A stretch of 64,000 nucleotides of DNA from Plotosus lineatus. Lineage: Eukaryota > Chordata > Actinopteri > Siluriformes > Plotosidae. The notes beneath the pieces were generated by a model. That model saw only the letters and a list, made by a program, of their open reading frames with translations. It was not told the origin of the DNA and did no database searches. The number at the start of each line of letters is the position of its first letter. Position 1 is the stretch's first letter. A program made the position numbers and the translations under genes. Of the stretch, positions 58,361-64,000 are shown in pieces. The DNA is taken from the NCBI GenBank assembly GCA_024760905.1, contig CM045745.1:7077782-7141781 (forward strand), in the 5' to 3' direction.

Positions 58361-59500
58361 AATGTATAAAATCATGCCACAGGATAAGAGCTTCAGTTAC
58401 TGTTCCCATTTATTCTGTGTGACTTGACATAAAAATTGACCAGATGGAATCCGAGGCTATCAAAAACTGAAACTGAATCCATCAGGCGCTCAGGGGCTGA
58501 CAGTAAGAGTCTTTACTCTAAATGTGCACAGCCTTTAACACGTACTTTATGGTTCTGATTCTATAACATTATCACAAGTTGATGCACTGTCCCACTCTCC
58601 TTTTCAGAAGTGAAAGAGGATCTCCTGTCCACAGTGCTTTTCAAGTCATTCCACAGTTTTCTTTTCTTTTAAGATAAGATCTTGCCTGTGACTGAGCCAT
58701 TACAGTACATCGATCCCTTTCTTCTGAAGCCTCACTTCACATTGATTTGTCTGTGCTATGGGTTGTTGTAGTGGTAGATAGTGATTTTCTATCTTTATCT
58801 TTAGCTGTCTATCAGAGATTTGCAGATTTTTGTGCCTAAACTGATTAGCGTTTGGTGTAATCAATGATTCTGATTAGAATTTTTATGGCTTAGATGCTGT
58901 CCCGGGGATGTGAGAGCTAAATAGTTCGCAGTGTCACCTCACCGGGAAAAGGTTTTCCTCTGGGTATGTCTGCTTTCACCCACAGTCCATTAAGTGAAGT
59001 GAAGTCAAGTAGTGCTTTTTTTTTTTTTTTTAAAGAAACCCCTCCCCTCCCCATTTGGTATAGTATACATTGAAAATTGAACTGTTTTGGACCCACAGTG
59101 TGATACACCAAGGGGTTAAATTTGTATTAATTAACTCGTATTTATGTATTAATCCTCAGTAATTGTTTTATCAGGTGATAATTAAGTAAAACCAAAAGCA
59201 TTTCCTTAATACGTACATAAATTCTCTGAGTTGTAGTCATGTATAAAAGTTTTAGTCACCCTAATTTTTTTAATACAAATGTTATACTTTTCCAGTAAAT
59301 TTAGTACAGTCAAGAAAATCGCCGGGTAATGGTCAGTATGTTTTTAAAAACTAAGCAGATGCTCCAAGATACTTTCCAGTCAATTTCCATATAATACTGG
59401 ATAAAATGTACTTTAAGATGTTTAAATCATTCATTAATAGCAGAATTTTTTAGAGTGCCGAAAAGGTATTTGTCATGAAGAAAACCCATTGACTGGTTTA
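58361..59500. other. Unassigned intergenic sequence
   Basis: No gene, RNA or recognised repeat. A T-run at 59016-59030. Confidence 0.4.
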
Positions 59501-59509
59501 ATGTCACAG

Positions 59510-59870
59510 CCGTCCGTGACTGGGAGTCCAAGTGAGCTAATTCGCTAAGCTCTCACGGGAGGGAGGGACAGCATACACTCATTTCACTGTCACTCACAGC
59601 AATCACCAGCCAATTATGGGCGTCTTGTGAGCTCATTCATACGAGGGGGCAGATAGCGCTTTCACTCACTGTGTTAGACCGTCCCCAAATATGCATGGCT
59701 CTGCAGTTCGAAAAGAGGTGAGTGTCAAGTGCTTTGCATGTGTATGCTTTCGCTCCTCCCTGGTCGGTGGAGGTCATGTGATAGAGAAGGCCACACCTGA
59801 TGGGTGGGAGTTGGATTTGACTAAATTAGGAAGAAAATGGGGGAGCATCCAAAAAAAACCCCAAAAACAT
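59510..59870 (+). repeat. Unnamed repeat with ATTAGGAAGAAAATGGGG end
   Basis: The right half resembles a fish dispersed repeat (GATGGGTGGGAGTTGG then GACTAAATTAGGAAG). Class uncertain, probably SINE. Confidence 0.35.
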
Positions 59871-60034
59871 TGACTTAACAAGAAAATATTCTAAAGTGTG
59901 CAAGTGAACTTGCGTGTTGGCCCTGCAATGCCCTAGCGACCTGTCCGGGGTGTACCCTGCCCTAGCTCATCGTTGGCTGTGAAGTATGGAGCACAGCTAT
60001 TATAGTTTACAGTTCAGCTTAGTTTATCCATTTA

Positions 60035-60155
60035 TTCATTCATTTTCTGAACCGCTTAGTCCTAAACAGGACTGGTGCCCATCTCAACCGACTTTGGCCA
60101 AGGATGAGGTACACCCTGGACAGCATGCCAGGCCATAGCAGGGCCAACACAGTGT
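60035..60155 (-). repeat. SINE B tail fragment
   Basis: TCATTCATTTTCTGAACCGC through CAGGCCATAGCAGGGCC, minus orientation. Confidence 0.65.
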
Positions 60156-60269
60156 AGTTCATTAATGTAGAAATATTTACTTTCAAGCTCTTCAGTATGT
60201 TCATCAAGTCAGTTGCGATTGATCCAGTTTCCTGTGACCCAAAACAGGATAAGTGTTACGGATAATGTA

Positions 60270-61560
60270 TGAGTGAAAGTTTACTGTCCTCATCCTGTTC
60301 GACAATCAGCAACATTTGGCACAGCCAACCACAAGACTCTTTTGTCCACCCTGAGGAGTCTAGGAATTTGTGGTGTAGCATGGCAGTGATTTGCTTCCTA
60401 CCCAGAAAGCCGACTTTCCACTGGTGTTCCTCAGGGAATAGTTCTTGGTCCACTTCTGTTCTCTCTTTATACTAAGTCTCTTGGTGATGTCATATCCTCA
60501 CATGGGTTCTCATACCACTGCTATGCAAATGACACTCAACTTGTGCTCTCTTTTCCTCCCTCAGATACTTATGTTTCTGCCCGGATCTCTGCAGGTCTGG
60601 CAAGTATCTCCTCATAAATGGCAGCTCACCAGCTGAAGCTTAATCCCAGAAAGACTGAACTGCTGTTCATCACAACTGACTCATCCCCATAACAAGTTCT
60701 CGCCATCTCCTTGGACAGTGCTGTGAGCTCTCCTTCAGGCACTGCACAAATTTTTGGAGTAAGCATGGATAAGTGCCTTAAGTGCCTTCTCTTTTCATAT
60801 CATTAATCTTTCTTGATCACATTTATTTTCTTGAATAGCCGAAGGATTCGTCCATTTCTTTCCAGCAAGGCCACCCAGATACTTGTTCAATACCCTGTCA
60901 TCTCAAGACAAGATTATTGCAAGTCACTCCTGGCAGGTCTACCTTTGTGCCTTATTTGACCTCTGCAAATGATCCAGAATGCAGCTGCACAGCTTGCTTT
61001 CAACCTTCCCAAATTTTCCCAGACCACTCCAATGGCTTCCTGTAGCTGCTCGCATTTGATCTAAAACACTAACCCTTGCCTGCAAAGCCAAAAATGAACC
61101 TGCACCTTCCTACCTCAAAGTACTTATCACATCTCGCACTGCACCGCGTTCTCTCAGATCCTCCAGCACTGCGAGACCGATCTCTCCCTCTACCAAAGGA
61201 CAAGTGGAAAATGCATCTAAACTCTTCTCTGTTTTGGCAACAAGGTGGTGGAATAAACTTCCTCTGGTCGTCCAGACAGCTGCGTTACTGGGTATCTTCG
61301 AACAATGGCTGAGAAATTACCTTTTTCAGCAGTACTTGGATTAAGCACTATGCTTTACACACACGCACCACAAAAAAAAGGAAAACCCACACAACACCGA
61401 CACCTGCGTTTTACTGGCTCAATAACTAATAAATAATTACTCAGTAAGTGTTCTATCAAAATCAGTACAAGAATATATTCACTGATAAAGACTATAAGCA
61501 CTTCTATAAGACGCTCTAGATAAGTGTCTGCTAAATGCTGTATATGTAAATGTAAATCTA
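60270..61560 (+). mobile_element. L2/CR1-like LINE, decayed 3' half
   Basis: Plus-strand pieces in shifting frames: reverse transcriptase region [11 protein letters not shown] then [11 protein letters not shown] (the YADD box has Asn in place of the first Asp), KLNPRKTELLFITT, then LLAGLPLCLI and IQNAAAQLAFNLPKF. The non-coding tail ends TAGATAAGTGTCTGCTAAATGC at about 61540. Many stops; 5' truncated. Confidence 0.78.
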
Positions 61561-61631
61561 CTGTCATTATTTCTGGACAGGGAGTCTTTGAGTCTTTGAG
61601 TTTAATTCCATGTACAGTACTTGAGAATATG

Positions 61632-62038
61632 TACAATGGTGTGAAAAAGTATTTGCCCCTTTCCTGATTCATTATGTTTTTGCATATTTGTCACACCTAA
61701 ATGTTTTAGAACATCAAGCAAATTGAAGTGGGCCAAACTTCCCCCACAGTGCTGTGAGACTCATTACAAACACTTGCTTGCAGTTATTGCTGCTAAGGGT
61801 GGCCCAACCAGTTATTAGGTTTAGGGGCAAACACTTCTTCCACACAGGGCCAAATAGGTTTAGATTTTTTCTCTCCGTTAATAATAAAAGCCTTCGTTTA
61901 AAAACTGCTTTTCACGTTTACTTGTGTTGTGTTTGTCTTATATTTTAATTTGTTTGATGACATGAAACATTTAGGTGTTACAAACATGCAAAAACTTAAT
62001 ATCAGGAAGGGGGATTTTTTTTTTTTTACATCACTGTA
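61632..62038 (+). mobile_element. Non-autonomous Tc1-like element
   Basis: TACAATGGTGTGAAAAAGTA at the left and an inverted counterpart (ATCAGGAAGGGGGATT ... CATCACTGTA) at the right, TA at both edges. A common fish Tc1-type end. About 407 bp, no ORF of note. Confidence 0.7.
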
Positions 62039-62384
62039 CATCTACACAGTTTGCAGCCTTTAAATAGCACATGGCAAAGGGCTTTAAACTTGCTGTATAA
62101 GGCTATGCAATGTAGTCATTACTAGTGTTATGACATGGTATGGTGATGGGTATAATGGCGTACAAAGTCCTAGGTGACAATGCAAAAAATTTTTATGATT
62201 ACAGAAGTCAAAGGTGAAAGAGTTGTACCTGAGTTATAAAGCAGTATGTAGACTATAACCTGACCATTTCAGTTCACTGTGATAATACCTTGTATTTTAA
62301 GTTCTCATATACTGAACATAAATAAATAAATAAATAAATAAATAGATAAAAACACAGCCAGAAAATCCTGCATTCAAACCCCAT

Positions 62385-62590
62385 GGTCTTCATTTCAATA
62401 GCATTTCTATGTGGAGTTTGCATGTTCTTATGCTTGTGTGGGTTTCCTCCTACAGTCCAAAGACATGCACATTAAGAAATTTGGCTGTTCCTAATGGCTC
62501 CTAGGTGTGAATGTGATTGTGAATGGGTGTTCGTTTGAAAGGATCAGTGTCCTGGAGTGTATCCAGCCATAAAAATCCTATTAAAATGAA
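62385..62590 (+). repeat. SINE B copy, diverged
   Basis: TGTGGAGTTTGCATGTTC and GGTTTCCTCCTACAGTCC; the tail is not clear. Confidence 0.5.
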
Positions 62591-62649
62591 TCAATGCTTT
62601 GACACTCCCCCCCCAATATTAGTGGGGGAAAGATGCAAATGAAGACGAT

Positions 62650-62690
<41 letters not shown>
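62650..62690. repeat. (CA)n microsatellite
   Basis: Pure CA run of about 40 bases. Confidence 0.95.
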
Positions 62691-62694
<4 letters not shown>

Positions 62695-63007
62695 TGAAAG
62701 ACAAACTTTGCATTTCTTTCAGCAGTTCATTATTATCATTTTTCTCTATATTTGAAGGTATTTTCGTTTTCCCTTTAATAGAAATGTTAATATTCCCATA
62801 GAGAGTTTGTGAAGTGTACTAAAACCTTGTTATTCTGGGGTAGCCTCTTATATACAGTACACTTATGTTCAATCATTTGTGAATCAACTGTGTTATGAAC
62901 CCCAAGAAAGTTACATACAAACCTTTGAGCATCACCTGCAGATGGACCACATAGTTTAACCTACTAAAGTATTAGTTCACATATCAGTTACCAAAGGAAC
63001 ATATTAC

Positions 63008-63364
63008 TGTCTGTCTGTCTTCCTTTCGGCTTTTTCCCTTTTACTCGGGAGTCGCCACAGCGAATCATCTGATTCGCAAGTTTGATTTGGCAGAGGTTTT
63101 TAATGTCGGATGCCCTTCCTGTCACAACCCTTTTTAGCAAGGGACAGAAACACGCTGACGACTTTGCAGCTACTCTTTACGAAAGTCAGCAATGGTTCTT
63201 TTACATGCCTCATACCATAGACAGTGAGAGACATGGCCCGCCTTTGATGACCCAGTTGGCTGCACTGGGGGGGACAGTGACAACCCTGTGGAGAGTGGGA
63301 CTCAAACCCCCAACCTTTGGATCAGCGATCCAGCGCCCTATACCATTAGACCACCACTGCCCCT
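63008..63364 (-). repeat. SINE A, full length with 11-bp TSD
   Basis: Flanked by GAACATATTAC at 62997-63007 and 63365-63375. Best-preserved copy in the window. Confidence 0.93.
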
Positions 63365-63569
63365 GAACATATTACGTACTTGCATATTTTGTTATCGTCC
63401 TCTACACTATCACAGGATGGTTCAGACCAGATAACTGAAACTAGCCATCTAGAGAGATGAGCAGGACCATCATACATCTGACCTAAATTATCAACCATGC
63501 CAAAAGCTTTATCTTGGAGTTGGACCAGTGGGTGTGACCTAAATCAATATATCATAGGATCAATCATTC

Positions 63570-63890
63570 ATTTTCTGACCCACTTAATCCTAATTAAGGT
63601 CACAAGGAGGCTGACACCCATCCCAGGCGACTCCAGGCGAGGGCAGAGTACACCCTGGACGGCTCGCCAAGCCATCGCAGGGCAGAAACACGCAGATGGC
63701 TATGCAGCCTACTTTTGTCGAAAGTCAGCAATGATTCTTTTACATGAACCTCTCAGCATAGACAGTGAGAGACATTGCTGCCATTTGATAACCCAGTTAG
63801 CTGCACCGGAGGGACAACCTGTTGAGAGTGGGGCTTGAACCCCCAACATTAGAACCAGTGATCCAGCACCTTATCACCAGGCCACCACTG
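63570..63890 (-). repeat. Chimeric SINE: A head, B tail
   Basis: Minus-strand SINE A head and body (63690-63890) passes at GCCATCGCAGGGCAGAAACA into a SINE B tail (63570-63680). Same junction as 52350-52690. Confidence 0.78.
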
Positions 63891-64000
63891 TCTGGGCAAA
63901 GAGTGTGGTCAGAAATTCAATCCACAAATATCAAAAACAAAAACAACAGACATGAGCGGCAACTCAACTTTAATGTTAATGCTTATGGTGGAAGGAAAAA

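Noticed and set aside
55800..64000. sdr16c6-like or penk gene right of sdr16c5
   Set aside because: I looked for SDR motifs and opioid repeats on both strands and saw none; only repeats and an L2-like LINE are recognisable.

Overview
The window is a teleost fish genomic segment, seen from the eukaryotic gene structure and the repeat types. Three interrupted vertebrate genes lie in the order plag1 (minus) - chchd7 (plus) - sdr16c5 (minus), the order I recall for the human PLAG1-CHCHD7-SDR16C5 block. All three were read by joining exons across GT-AG introns and comparing the peptides with remembered family members. No database search was possible. The repeats (tRNA-headed SINEs, Rex3/RTE-like and L2-like LINE pieces, Tc1/mariner and hAT relics, TA-flanked MITEs) fit a fish. 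I cannot name the species.

Layout. 1-2381: 5' half of the plag1 coding region (seven C2H2 fingers, two coding exons, running off the left edge). 2.5-9.6 kb: presumed plag1 upstream intron, with a Tc1 relic, SINEs and a 2.9 kb minisatellite with a 179-bp higher-order period. 9.6-11.8 kb: CpG-containing stretch between the divergent plag1 and chchd7, the likely shared promoter. 11.8-33.8 kb: chchd7, whose three short coding exons (87 aa, twin CX9C) are spread over introns packed with nested transposons. 33.8-36.3 kb: convergent intergenic gap. 36.4-55.4 kb: sdr16c5, six coding exons (306 aa). 55.4-64 kb: no gene seen; SINEs, a MITE, a decayed L2-like LINE and a small Tc1 element.

The genes have separate roles: a zinc-finger transcription factor, a small mitochondrial intermembrane-space protein and a membrane short-chain dehydrogenase of retinol metabolism. 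They are linked by position, with a head-to-head pair on the left and a tail-to-tail pair in the middle.

The most striking non-genic structure is a roughly 200-bp palindrome present twice (14.5 kb and 52.8 kb), each copy beside TA microsatellites. Each arm reads as a complete type I hammerhead ribozyme core, so each palindrome carries one hammerhead on each strand. This suggests remnants of a Penelope-like or other ribozyme-bearing retroelement. Other strong signals are a chimeric SINE family (head of one SINE, tail of another) in several copies, two SINE families whose 3' tails match LINE fragments in the same window, and nested insertions dated by intact target-site duplications.

Limits: transposon family names come from remembered consensus sequences, repeat boundaries are accurate to roughly 5-20 bases unless a target-site duplication is given, and non-coding first exons and poly(A) sites are tentative.
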